DNA of 45,553 bases from Muribaculaceae bacterium Isolate-104 (HZI). GTDB taxonomy: Bacteria > Bacteroidota > Bacteroidia > Bacteroidales > Muribaculaceae. The notes under the pieces were generated by a model that saw only the letters and a program-made list of their open reading frames with translations, did no database searches and was not told the DNA's origin. This document shows positions 1 to 8,245 of this stretch, piece by piece. Numbering within the stretch: the first letter of the stretch is position 1; every line of letters starts with the position of its first letter. The DNA lies in the NCBI GenBank assembly GCA_003762715.1, contig RIBJ01000063.1:1-45553 (forward strand), in the 5' to 3' direction. A program made the position numbers and the translations under genes.

Positions 1-15
1 GGTCTCTTTAACCTT

Positions 16-126
16 ATTCAGGTGGTGATAGCGTAAGGGCTCCACCTCTATCCATTCCGAACAGAGAAGTTAAACCTTACCACGCCGATGATACTGCGAA
101 AGCGGGAAAGTAGGTAACCGCCCCCT
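16..126 (+). rRNA. rrf: 5S ribosomal RNA
   Basis: The conserved 5S core is visible: the GGGCTCCACCTC segment followed by CCATTCCGAACAGAGAAG, then GCCGATG and a GTAGGT close to the 3' end. The terminal helix pairs GGTGGT (21-26) with ACCGCC (117-122). It is the last gene of an rRNA operon whose 16S and 23S genes lie before the window. A strong hairpin with a T-run follows directly. The exact ends are uncertain by a few bases. Confidence 0.95.
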
Positions 127-131
127 TAAGA

Positions 132-168
132 AGAGCCGCGACTCACACGAGCCGCGGCTCTTTTTTTT
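132..168 (+). terminator. Intrinsic terminator of the rRNA operon
   Basis: A 9-bp GC-rich stem (AGAGCCGCG at 132-140 with CGCGGCTCT at 153-161) is followed by a run of eight T. It lies 5 bases after the 5S gene and ends the rRNA transcript before dnaG. Confidence 0.9.
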
Positions 169-185
169 ATATGCTCATTATGTTG

Positions 186-193
186 TAATTTTG
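186..193 (+). promoter_or_regulatory. Promoter -7 element of dnaG
   Basis: TAATTTTG matches the Bacteroidota -7 consensus TAnnTTTG. It lies 21 bases before the dnaG ATG, so the leader would be only about 15 nt. No clear TTTG is present at -33; that region is the T-run of the preceding terminator. Confidence 0.55.
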
Positions 194-214
194 TACTGTA
201 CTTAAAAGATTTGT

Positions 215-2413
215 ATGGGAGCAGCCGGAAGAATAGATAACGCCACCGTTCAGAGGATTTTGGATGCAGCTGACATTGTTGAAGTTGTCAGCGATTATGT
301 GCGTCTTAAAAGGCGGGGCAGCGGATACATTGGGCTTTGCCCGTTTCACAGCGACAGAAATCCCTCATTTTCCGTAAACAAGGCAAAAGGTTTCTGCAAG
401 TGTTTCAGCTGTGGCAAAGGCGGCACTCCCGTCGGCTTCATTATGGAGATAGAGCAGATGACCTATCCCGAGGCTCTGCGTACTCTTGCCAAAAAGTACA
501 ATATAGAGATTGAAGAGCGGGAACTCACGCAGGAAGAGCAGGATGCGGAGAATGCGCGCCAGAGTCTGCTTGCTGTAAATGAGTTTGCGCTGCAAAGATT
601 TGAGCATAATCTTACCGATACCCAGGAAGGTAAGAATATCGGGTATTCGTATTTCAGAGAAAGGGGAATTGATGACCGGATGATAAAGCGTTTCAGGCTC
701 GGCTATTCACTTGAGCGTAGAGACGCATTGTATTCGGATGCTATTGAGGCTGGCTTCAAGGAAAAATTTCTGGAGGAGAGCGGACTTGTAATCAAAAGCG
801 AGCGAGGTGACTGGCGTGACAGATTCCGGGCGCGAGTGATTTATCCTATATTTACAATCAGCGGAAAAGTTGTCGGATTCGGTGGGCGTACCCTGCGGAA
901 AGACAAGGATGTTGCCAAGTACGTCAACAGTCCTGAGTCGGTTGTGTACAGGAAAAGCTATGAACTGTACGGACTGTATCAGGCAAAGCCCGCCATTGTA
1001 AAACAGGATAAGTGCATACTTGTGGAAGGCTACATGGATGTGATTTCCATGCACCAGGCGGGAGTTGAGAATGTTGTTGCCTCATCAGGCACAGCTCTCA
1101 CCGAGGGCCAGATACGTCTCATACACCGTTTCACAGAGAATGTCACGGTTATTTATGATTCCGATGCTGCAGGAATAAAAGCGTCGCTCAGAGGTATAGA
1201 CATGCTTCTTGCGGAGGGAATGAAGATAAAAGTGTTGCTGCTCCCGGACGGAGATGACCCGGATTCGTTTGCGCAGAGTCATTCTTCTTCGCAGGTTGAA
1301 GAGTACATAAGAGACAACGAAACCGATTTTATCGCTTTCAAAACGAAAATACTGCTTGACGGTGTTGAGAACGACCCGATCAGGCGTTCAAATGTTATAA
1401 CGGATATTGTCCGTACAATCTCTGTTATCCCCGACCAGATAATGCGTACGGTATATATTGCCGAATGCAGCCGTACTCTTGGTATCGACGAAAAAGTTCT
1501 CGCCCTCCAGGTCACTAAATTCATAGCCGAAAAGGCGGAAAAAGACTACAATGACGGAGTGCGCCGTAAGAATTATGAAGATGCGCACGCCGGTCAGGCT
1601 CAGCCGTCTGTAGCTGACAACAACCGGGCATTGGAAACTCATCAAAATACGGGTACCAATTATCTTACACCATACGAAAAGGAGCTGTTGCGCTATGTGG
1701 TGCGTTATGGAATGCTCTACCTCGGAGATATGACAAACGAGGCGGGCGACGAGGAAATACAGTTCAATGTTCTCGATTTTGTACGCAATTCAATGGCTGA
1801 CGATGGCATTGAATTTACTACGCCGGACATTAAACGGACCTACGAAATTGCGCAGGAGTACGTCAGTCTGCACTGGATTCACGACAAAACGCATTTTGAG
1901 GAAAAACTAAAGGCGGAAGAACAGGAAAAGATGAATGCAGGTATAGCTAAAATCAAAGCCGAAGCAATTGATTTGTCCGACATACATCGTCTCGAACTTG
2001 AGCTCAAACAACGTGTCGAAAAAGAATTAAAAGACATGAGAAATAATTTTGAGAGCATGTATATGGTCAAGGCATTGGCATCAAGTCCTGACGATACAGT
2101 GCGCCGTATCGCCTCCGATCTTGCAGACGAGAAACATCGCTTAAGCAAGATACACACCAAATTTTCTTCTGTAGAGACAGAACGCGACCGGCTCAAGGAT
2201 CTTGTACCCATGGCGTATTACAACCTTCAGGAAGCTATAATCGAACTGCGCATAAGGGAACTCCGGCGGCAGATACAGACAGAGTGTGCTGTCACACCCC
2301 GAAACGATGCGAAGGTGCTTGAGCTTATGGCAAAGCAAGCCAAGTATAACGAAATGAAAAAAGAGCTCGCCCGTTATCTGGGCGAGCGTATAATAGCTCC
2401 AAAAAAGAGATGA
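215..2413 (+). CDS. dnaG: DNA primase
   Basis: Makes the RNA primers for DNA replication at the fork with the replicative helicase. The 732-aa protein has the usual bacterial DnaG order. An N-terminal CHC2 zinc finger has ligands C42, H45, C63 and C66. The catalytic core follows, then a TOPRIM domain with the EGYMD motif (E271), DSDAAG (D315, D317) and DDPDSF (347-352). A long charged, helical C-terminal region (about 450-732) should hold the helicase-binding domain. It is longer than the E. coli enzyme (about 580 aa), as is common in Bacteroidota. The ATG at 215 is the only start that fits the promoter at 186 and leaves the zinc finger intact. Its 3' end carries, on the other strand, a likely terminator for the convergent argR-argC pair. 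Confidence 0.97.
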   Translation: MGAAGRIDNATVQRILDAADIVEVVSDYVRLKRRGSGYIGLCPFHSDRNPSFSVNKAKGFCKCFSCGKGGTPVGFIMEIEQMTYPEALRTLAKKYNIEIEERELTQEEQDAENARQSLLAVNEFALQRFEHNLTDTQEGKNIGYSYFRERGIDDRMIKRFRLGYSLERRDALYSDAIEAGFKEKFLEESGLVIKSERGDWRDRFRARVIYPIFTISGKVVGFGGRTLRKDKDVAKYVNSPESVVYRKSYELYGLYQAKPAIVKQDKCILVEGYMDVISMHQAGVENVVASSGTALTEGQIRLIHRFTENVTVIYDSDAAGIKASLRGIDMLLAEGMKIKVLLLPDGDDPDSFAQSHSSSQVEEYIRDNETDFIAFKTKILLDGVENDPIRRSNVITDIVRTISVIPDQIMRTVYIAECSRTLGIDEKVLALQVTKFIAEKAEKDYNDGVRRKNYEDAHAGQAQPSVADNNRALETHQNTGTNYLTPYEKELLRYVVRYGMLYLGDMTNEAGDEEIQFNVLDFVRNSMADDGIEFTTPDIKRTYEIAQEYVSLHWIHDKTHFEEKLKAEEQEKMNAGIAKIKAEAIDLSDIHRLELELKQRVEKELKDMRNNFESMYMVKALASSPDDTVRRIASDLADEKHRLSKIHTKFSSVETERDRLKDLVPMAYYNLQEAIIELRIRELRRQIQTECAVTPRNDAKVLELMAKQAKYNEMKKELARYLGERIIAPKKR
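2355..2387 (-). terminator. Terminator of the argR-argC-like operon, inside the 3' end of dnaG
   Basis: An 8-bp stem, GCTCGCCC (2365-2372) with GGGCGAGC (2380-2387), has a 7-base loop. Read on the reverse strand it is followed by a T-rich run (complement of 2355-2363). Only 13 bases separate the two convergent stop codons, so the hairpin falls within the dnaG coding sequence. Confidence 0.65.
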
Positions 2414-2426
2414 CGGATTGCTGAAG

Positions 2427-3368
2427 TTATCTTCCGGTAGCTTTCAGCATAAGACCCACGCGTTCCTGAAGTCCGAACATGAGGTTCATGACATGGACTG
2501 CGGCTGAGGCGCCGCCCTTCAGGCAATCGTCTATTACGGATGATATTACCACTGTGCCGCCTGTTTTGCCTATGTGCAGCAGACATTTGTTTGTTCCGCG
2601 CACCTCTCCGAGGTCCGGATAGCTTTCACTCAAGAAGGTAAAACCGTGGTCTTCGTAAAAAGTATCGTATAAATCCTTGATTTCATCCTCTGCGATAGGG
2701 GTGTCAAGGTATATATTGGCGGCAAGTCCGGAATCCCAGCCGCCTGCGGTGGCTACAAGGCGTATATCGCTGTTGAAACTTGACTGTAGTGAGCGCAGAG
2801 CCTTTTTGGTTTCTTCAATCTCCTCGTGTTCAAGAATTACAGATGCCTCGCCCGGCGCTTCGTCTCCGGTAGTGGCAGATGACACGCAGCTTACATGGAT
2901 GTCACTATTCAGCATCAGGTTTTTTGCAAGCGGCAACAGAGAAAGAAGCATAGCCGAGGCAAACGGTCCGGGAATTGCCGCTCTTGTGGCTCCTCTGACA
3001 AGCGGCTTGCGGTTGAGTTCCGGCAGCGCGTAAATCCAGGGGGAATCATCCTGTTCGGGCATCCTGAAATCAGGAGACATGTCTATGATTTTAAGTGAGT
3101 CCGGTATATCGTGATGTGACATATACCGTTCTGAGTCACCATCCTCTGTAAAACACATGAACAAAACATCAATGTCGGAAGGATTGCGGTCTCCGCAAAA
3201 ACGCATGTATGTTTCTCCGTTAAGGCCTTTGTGGCGTTGTGAGAGCAAAACTCCGTCTTCAGAAGGAGCCGATACCCACATGAGCTCGACATCGGGGTGA
3301 TTTATGAGAATTCTTATCAGCTCGCCGGCGCTGTCTGATTCTCCGCCGACTATTCCAGCTCGTATCAT
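2427..3368 (-). CDS. ArgC-like protein lacking the catalytic cysteine
   Basis: A 313-aa protein related along its length to N-acetyl- (in Bacteroidales probably N-succinyl-) gamma-glutamyl-phosphate reductase of arginine synthesis. Family marks are the N-terminal nucleotide-binding segment (GIVGG, then AGELIRILINHP, about residues 5-25), IYALPELNR (112-120), and the C-terminal TNKCLLH and VHVMNLMFGL segments. Active ArgC has the catalytic cysteine in an N-P-G-C motif. Here that segment reads I-P-G-P-F (132-136), with Pro135 (codon CCG) at the cysteine position. The GDFPRGI-type loop is replaced by GGWDSGL. The reductase reaction is therefore unlikely, and a regulatory or scaffolding role, or decay, are alternatives. 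It follows argR by 30 bases on the same strand. The frame is intact, so it is not an obvious pseudogene. Confidence 0.8.
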   Translation of the reverse strand: MIRAGIVGGESDSAGELIRILINHPDVELMWVSAPSEDGVLLSQRHKGLNGETYMRFCGDRNPSDIDVLFMCFTEDGDSERYMSHHDIPDSLKIIDMSPDFRMPEQDDSPWIYALPELNRKPLVRGATRAAIPGPFASAMLLSLLPLAKNLMLNSDIHVSCVSSATTGDEAPGEASVILEHEEIEETKKALRSLQSSFNSDIRLVATAGGWDSGLAANIYLDTPIAEDEIKDLYDTFYEDHGFTFLSESYPDLGEVRGTNKCLLHIGKTGGTVVISSVIDDCLKGGASAAVHVMNLMFGLQERVGLMLKATGR

Positions 3369-3398
3369 ATTTCGTGTGGTTATTTATGTAAAAGGGTG

Positions 3399-3902
3399 TT
3401 ATTCGCAATAGAGTTCCGCTGCTTTCTGCATTATGGCTGGTGGGATAACCTTTGACAATGTGTCGCAGACCTCCGGTATCGGAGAATTTTCACGCAAGGC
3501 GACAAACACTGTGTCTGCTCCCGCAATGGTTCCGAGAATATATGGTGAATCAAGGTCGTCAATGTCGTATGCCACCCCTCCAGCATAGCCGTTGCGGGTT
3601 CTCACCACCACAAGCTGACCGCTGCACACAACTGATTCTATCGCAACCCTACTCACTTTGTCTACAGTCGCCTGCTCAATGACTTTGTCGGTTGGCAGCC
3701 CGTTGCCGATAACATATCTGTAACCGCCCATCTCCGTTGCCACTTTAGAAGTGCGGAGAGTTTTTAAATCGCGTGACAAGGTTGCCTGCGTCACCAGGCA
3801 GTCTCGTTTGCGAAGGAGATCAAGGAGCTCTTCCTGGCTACCGACGATGTTGTTCAATAAGATGTCCGCAATAGTGGTTAGTCGAGATTGGCGCTTATTC
3901 AT
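3399..3902 (-). CDS. argR: Arginine repressor ArgR family regulator
   Basis: A 167-aa ArgR/AhrC-type regulator. In the family a hexamer binds L-arginine and operator DNA to control arginine genes. The N-terminal winged helix contains SQEELLDLL (22-30) and the recognition region TQATLSRDLKTL (38-49). The C-terminal oligomerisation and arginine-binding domain contains GYAGGVAYDID (105-115) and GTIAGADT (124-131). Typical ArgR has GTIAGDDT, where both aspartates contact arginine; here the first is Ala129. Arginine sensing may thus be altered, which matches the altered ArgC-like partner just downstream. Start at ATG 3902. Promoter proposed at 3944-3951. Confidence 0.9.
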   Translation of the reverse strand: MNKRQSRLTTIADILLNNIVGSQEELLDLLRKRDCLVTQATLSRDLKTLRTSKVATEMGGYRYVIGNGLPTDKVIEQATVDKVSRVAIESVVCSGQLVVVRTRNGYAGGVAYDIDDLDSPYILGTIAGADTVFVALRENSPIPEVCDTLSKVIPPAIMQKAAELYCE

Positions 3903-3943
3903 AATTGTGAAAACAGGTTATATTTCGGCATTTTAATCTGTTG

Positions 3944-3975
3944 CAAATGTAATAAATGTTTTATTATTATACAAC
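3944..3975 (-). promoter_or_regulatory. Promoter and possible operator of argR
   Basis: Reverse-strand TACATTTG (3944-3951) matches TAnnTTTG. About 20 bases upstream there is only a weak GTTG-like -33 (3972-3975). An AT-rich inverted repeat, AATAAA (3951-3956) with TTTATT (3960-3965), touches the -7 element. It might be an ArgR site, but it is short and of low complexity. Confidence 0.4.
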
Positions 3976-4067
3976 ACGCCCTTGTGGCGGAGCAGAGGGA
4001 GCTTATGCGGCGGCTATGATTCTTGGTTGGATAAGGTTGACGGCACACGCATTTAGTAAATTTTGGG

Positions 4068-4098
4068 TTTGGTCTTTCGCATTAATTGGCTAATTTTG
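4068..4098 (+). promoter_or_regulatory. Consensus promoter of the DUF2723 gene
   Basis: TTTG (4068-4071), 19 bases, then TAATTTTG (4091-4098) is a full match to the Bacteroidota -33/-7 promoter. Transcription would start near 4104, giving a leader of about 55 nt before the ATG at 4159. Confidence 0.75.
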
Positions 4099-4158
4099 CA
4101 GCGTCTGCGATGCGTGCTGTTTTCGCAGGTTATGAATTGATTACCATTAATAGCCAAA

Positions 4159-7100
4159 ATGAAGCGCTACAATATCCTTAATAATGTTTTTGGCTGGCTC
4201 TGCTTTGTCATTGCCGCTGTTACCTATCTGCTTACAATAGAGCCTACTGCGAGTTTTTGGGACTGTCCCGAATTTATTTTGCAAGCTTTCAAACTTGAAG
4301 TCGGACACCCGCCGGGCAACCCTATCTTCATGCTCGCCGGGCGTTTCTTTGTAAACTTTGCGGGGGGAGATGTCAGCAAGGTGGCAGCTTGCGTAAACAC
4401 AATGTCGGCATTGCTTAGCGCCGCTACTATACTGCTGTTGTTCTGGACTATAACTCATCTGGTGCGCAGGCTGCTGGTCAAAGACGATGCAGTGGCGGTG
4501 TCTTTGCCGCGAATGGCGGTTATATTCGGCTCCGGTTTTTGCGGCGCACTCGCTTATACATGGAGCGACACCTTTTGGTTTTCGGCGGTAGAGGGCGAGG
4601 TCTACGCGTTTTCTTCATTCTGCACGGCATTGGTATTCTGGCTCATTCTTAAATGGGAAAACCGAGCTGATTTGCCTCACAGCGACAAGTATCTTGTGCT
4701 CATAGCCTACGCTATCGGCATATCCATAGCGGTTCATCTGTTAAATCTCCTGTGCATACCAGCTATAGTCCTTGTGGTATATTACCGCAAGTGGAAGAAC
4801 ACAACCGGCAAAGGTTCGCTTGCAGCCCTGCTGGTGAGCTGTGTCATTGTCGGTCTTATCCTTTACGGACTTGTGCCCGGATTTATAGAGATAGCGCAGT
4901 ATTTTGAGCTGTTGTTTGTAAATGTGTTCCATTTCGGGTTTAACAGCGGCACACTTATATACGCATTTCTGCTTGTGTGTTCTTTTGTTTGGGCAATACA
5001 CTCGCTTTACCGGCAGAAGAACCTCTCAGCCATACGCTGGTCCGTTCTTGTGAGTATAACTCTCAGCGGAATGCTGTTTATCGGTGACAGCCTGTGGATT
5101 GCGTTTGTACTCACCGCGGCTTTGGTTTGGTGGCTGTTTACAGCAAAAAAACTTCCTGTGCGCATCCTTACATTAGTGGTGATGAGCACATTCGTCATAT
5201 TTATCGGCTATTCGTCATATGCGTTGCTGCTCATCCGCTCGTCGGCGCACACACCTATGAACCAGAACGCTCCGGACAATGTGTTTTCGCTTGCTTCGTA
5301 CCTTAACCGCGAGCAGTACGGCGACCGCCCGCTGTTTTATGGCATGACTCTGAACTCAGAGCCGGTATATCAGATTGCAAACGGAGTGCAGCAGCCTGTT
5401 GTTAAAGAGGGCAAGGCATTGTATGAAAAAACGGTTAAGAGCTCTGATGACGAGCCGGACTCGTACACCCTCACCGGATATAAAAAAGACTACACAATGA
5501 CTCCGGAGCTGAACATGCTGTTCCCCCGTATATACAGCAGTACTGATCCTCATCCTGACGCTTACCGCGACTGGATTGGCATGCGCGGCAGACCTGTCGA
5601 GGCTACTGCCTATGTGGATGCCGACGGCAATGCGATTCAGAAAAAGACACTTATAAAGCCGACATTCGCCGAAAATCTCCAGTTCTTCCTCACATATCAG
5701 CTCAATCACATGTACTGGCGCTATTTCATGTGGAATTTTGCAGGGCGTCAGAATGACATACAGGGCAACGGAGAAGTTAATCAAGGTAACTGGATCAGCG
5801 GCATTCCGTTTATTGACAATCTCCGTCTTGGCGACCAGTCGCTTTTGCCTGACGAGTATGGCAAAGGAAACAAAGGTCACAACGTGTTCTTCATGCTGCC
5901 CCTCTTGCTTGGTATAATAGGACTTGGCTGGCAGGCGTTTACCTCGAAGAGGGGGATAGAACAGTTCTGGGTGGTGTTCTTCTTGTTTTTCATGACCGGC
6001 ATAGCGATAGTTCTATATCTGAACCAAACTCCTTCTCAGCCGCGCGAGCGTGATTATGCGTTTGCCGGGTCGTTCTACGCTTATGCTATCTGGATAGGCA
6101 TGGGAGTGGCAGGGCTATGGCGCATGTTCATGTCGCTGTTTGCCGGTGATTCAAAAAAGGTGACAGAGTCGAAAAAAAACAGAATGAAACTTATAGGCGC
6201 GGCTGTGGCATGTGTTATCGGGCTGCTTGTGCCGCTTCAGATGGTGTCGCAGACATGGGATGACCATGACCGCTCCAACCGCTATACCACACGCGATTTT
6301 GGCAACAACTATCTTAATTCACTTGATGAGAACGCCATTGTATTCACCAATGGCGACAATGACACATTCCCGTTGTGGTACGCTCAGGAAGTCGAGGGTA
6401 CCCGTACCGATGTGAAGGTTGTGAATCTGTCGTATCTTACCACGCCGTGGTATGTCGACCAGATTCGTATGCCGTCGTATGAGGCTCCAGGCATTGACAT
6501 GCAGGCGAAGCCGACCGACTATGCCTATGACAAGCTGCAGTACAGTTATGTGCTCAGCCCTGACACCATGTCTGTAAATGTATTGTCATCACTTCGCAAT
6601 CTTTATTCTCCGGAGGCGAGGACAAATGAATGGGGTGTCCCCATTATAAAATATGCCAACATGTATGTGCCTGTCGATACGGAGGCTATGGTAAAAGCCG
6701 GACGTATAAACGCCGACGAGGCTGCCGCAGCCGATGAGCTGATACCGATAGACATGACAGCCACACGCGGGCTGACTCTGAGTCAGGTTATGGCTCTTGA
6801 CATGATTGGCACTTCTGCAGCAAACGGTTGGAACCGTCCGGTGTATTTTGCCATGACTGTGCCTGAGCGGTATTACCTCGGGCTGTCGCCATATCTGCGC
6901 AACACCGGTCTCGCTTATGAAGTAGGACCGATACGTAATCCGAACGGTGAAGTCGGTGTCAATCTTGACAAGATGTACACCAATATTACCGAAAAGTGGC
7001 AGTGGGGAGGACTTGACAAGGTAGATGACCCTTCAAAAATATATCTTGATGAAACAGTCCGCCGTATGGTCACGACCCATCGTTCTGCTATGCTTGACCT

Positions 7101-7611
7101 TGCCACAGCCTATCTGATGCAGGCTCTTGAAAGCGAGATGATGCTTGACCGCGACAGTGCCGGTACATACCTGAATGATTTCTCCCGGGCGGAGCTGCCA
7201 AAAATAAAAGCAGACAGTTATAGCCGCGCCCTGAAGATTCTTGATCTCATGCGCGAGAAACTTCCGGAGTCGGCTATGCCGTACTCTGTGTCGGTAGGGC
7301 AGAGCATCGGAGACCTTTACCTGCGTATCGGCGAGGCTACCGGAAATGATGACGCGACAGAAACCGGGCTTGAAATCCTCCGCAAGGAGATAGACCGGTA
7401 CGCACGCAATGTTGTCTACTATCAGAGTCTGTCCCCGTCTCAGTACAATACTCTTCCAGTGGCAGACCGCTACATAGACCAGACATATCTGCTTGTTCTT
7501 TTCCAGACTTATGCGGCAGGAGGCGGCGATGCCGACGAAATGCAGCAGCATCTTGAGGATCTGGGAGTGGATATTGCCCGCATGGCTCGTTTCCAGCAGC
7601 GTACCAAATAG
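4159..7611 (+). CDS. DUF2723 multi-spanning membrane protein, probable GT-C-type glycosyltransferase
   Basis: A large 1150-aa membrane protein of the DUF2723 family. The N-terminal third is strongly hydrophobic with repeated membrane helices. Early in it come the acidic DCPEF motif (D35, E38) and HPPG (50-53), a layout like the acidic loop of GT-C enzymes that use lipid-linked sugars. More helices lie around 590-720. A large soluble C-terminal part follows, with a TNGDNDTFPLWY segment and helical repeats near the end. Human TMEM260, which shares the DUF2723 domain, is a protein O-mannosyltransferase. A role in the general O-glycosylation of exported Bacteroidota proteins is therefore a reasonable inference, not proven here. 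It is first in a forward run ending at 9990. Its 3' end may overlap the next gene if that gene uses an upstream start. Confidence 0.85.
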   Translation: MKRYNILNNVFGWLCFVIAAVTYLLTIEPTASFWDCPEFILQAFKLEVGHPPGNPIFMLAGRFFVNFAGGDVSKVAACVNTMSALLSAATILLLFWTITHLVRRLLVKDDAVAVSLPRMAVIFGSGFCGALAYTWSDTFWFSAVEGEVYAFSSFCTALVFWLILKWENRADLPHSDKYLVLIAYAIGISIAVHLLNLLCIPAIVLVVYYRKWKNTTGKGSLAALLVSCVIVGLILYGLVPGFIEIAQYFELLFVNVFHFGFNSGTLIYAFLLVCSFVWAIHSLYRQKNLSAIRWSVLVSITLSGMLFIGDSLWIAFVLTAALVWWLFTAKKLPVRILTLVVMSTFVIFIGYSSYALLLIRSSAHTPMNQNAPDNVFSLASYLNREQYGDRPLFYGMTLNSEPVYQIANGVQQPVVKEGKALYEKTVKSSDDEPDSYTLTGYKKDYTMTPELNMLFPRIYSSTDPHPDAYRDWIGMRGRPVEATAYVDADGNAIQKKTLIKPTFAENLQFFLTYQLNHMYWRYFMWNFAGRQNDIQGNGEVNQGNWISGIPFIDNLRLGDQSLLPDEYGKGNKGHNVFFMLPLLLGIIGLGWQAFTSKRGIEQFWVVFFLFFMTGIAIVLYLNQTPSQPRERDYAFAGSFYAYAIWIGMGVAGLWRMFMSLFAGDSKKVTESKKNRMKLIGAAVACVIGLLVPLQMVSQTWDDHDRSNRYTTRDFGNNYLNSLDENAIVFTNGDNDTFPLWYAQEVEGTRTDVKVVNLSYLTTPWYVDQIRMPSYEAPGIDMQAKPTDYAYDKLQYSYVLSPDTMSVNVLSSLRNLYSPEARTNEWGVPIIKYANMYVPVDTEAMVKAGRINADEAAAADELIPIDMTATRGLTLSQVMALDMIGTSAANGWNRPVYFAMTVPERYYLGLSPYLRNTGLAYEVGPIRNPNGEVGVNLDKMYTNITEKWQWGGLDKVDDPSKIYLDETVRRMVTTHRSAMLDLATAYLMQALESEMMLDRDSAGTYLNDFSRAELPKIKADSYSRALKILDLMREKLPESAMPYSVSVGQSIGDLYLRIGEATGNDDATETGLEILRKEIDRYARNVVYYQSLSPSQYNTLPVADRYIDQTYLLVLFQTYAAGGGDADEMQQHLEDLGVDIARMARFQQRTK

Positions 7612-7621
7612 AGCAACCGTA

Positions 7622-8245
7622 TTGGCACACTTCATAGAACAGCCGCCGCTTTTGTATCGCCTCCTTTTTCCGGAGGCGATATGGCGTTTGCGCCGCAACA
7701 GACGAAAGGTTGTTTATCTGACTTTTGACGACGGTCCGATACCGGAGGTGACTCCATGGGTGCTTGACCTGCTTGACAGCCATGGAATAAAAGCTACTTT
7801 CTTTATGGTGGGAGACAATGTGAGGCGCAATCCCGAGTTGCTTGCGGAGGTAAAGCGCAGGGGGCACAGTTACGGAAACCACACAATGCATCATCTTCAA
7901 GGATTTAAAGTGCGCGGCATTACCTACATGAGGGACATAACCGAGGCAGCTGCTCTGATAGACAGCCGTTTGTTCCGACCTCCGCACGGACTGGTGAGGT
8001 GGTCGCAGGCAAAGGCTATAAAACGACATTACAATATTGTGATGTACGACCTTGTGACGCGAGACTACAGCAAGAGGCTATCCCCGCAGGATGTTCTCGA
8101 CAATGTCAGGAAATATACGAGAGATGGCTCAATAATTGTGTTTCATGACTCGTTGAAGGCAGAAAAAAATCTCAGGTCCGCTCTTCCTGCGGCTATAGAA
8201 TGGCTGAAATCCGAAGGGTATGAGTTTCTCCCGATGCCAATGTGA
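7622..8245 (+). CDS. Polysaccharide deacetylase family protein (NodB domain)
   Basis: A metal-dependent deacetylase of the carbohydrate esterase 4 type, acting on N-acetyl sugars of peptidoglycan or envelope glycans. All NodB motifs are present: TFDDGP, the metal pair in NHTMHH, FRPPHG, a YDLVTRDYS segment, and FHDS near the end. The frame is open upstream into the DUF2723 gene, with ATGs at 7511 and 7529. Family similarity begins only at HFIEQPP, so I favour the TTG at 7622, which lies 10 bases after the upstream stop; this start is uncertain. There is no signal peptide, so the protein may be cytoplasmic or released in another way. Its 3' end overlaps queG by 26 bases, which suggests translational coupling. 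Confidence 0.85.
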   Translation: MAHFIEQPPLLYRLLFPEAIWRLRRNRRKVVYLTFDDGPIPEVTPWVLDLLDSHGIKATFFMVGDNVRRNPELLAEVKRRGHSYGNHTMHHLQGFKVRGITYMRDITEAAALIDSRLFRPPHGLVRWSQAKAIKRHYNIVMYDLVTRDYSKRLSPQDVLDNVRKYTRDGSIIVFHDSLKAEKNLRSALPAAIEWLKSEGYEFLPMPM

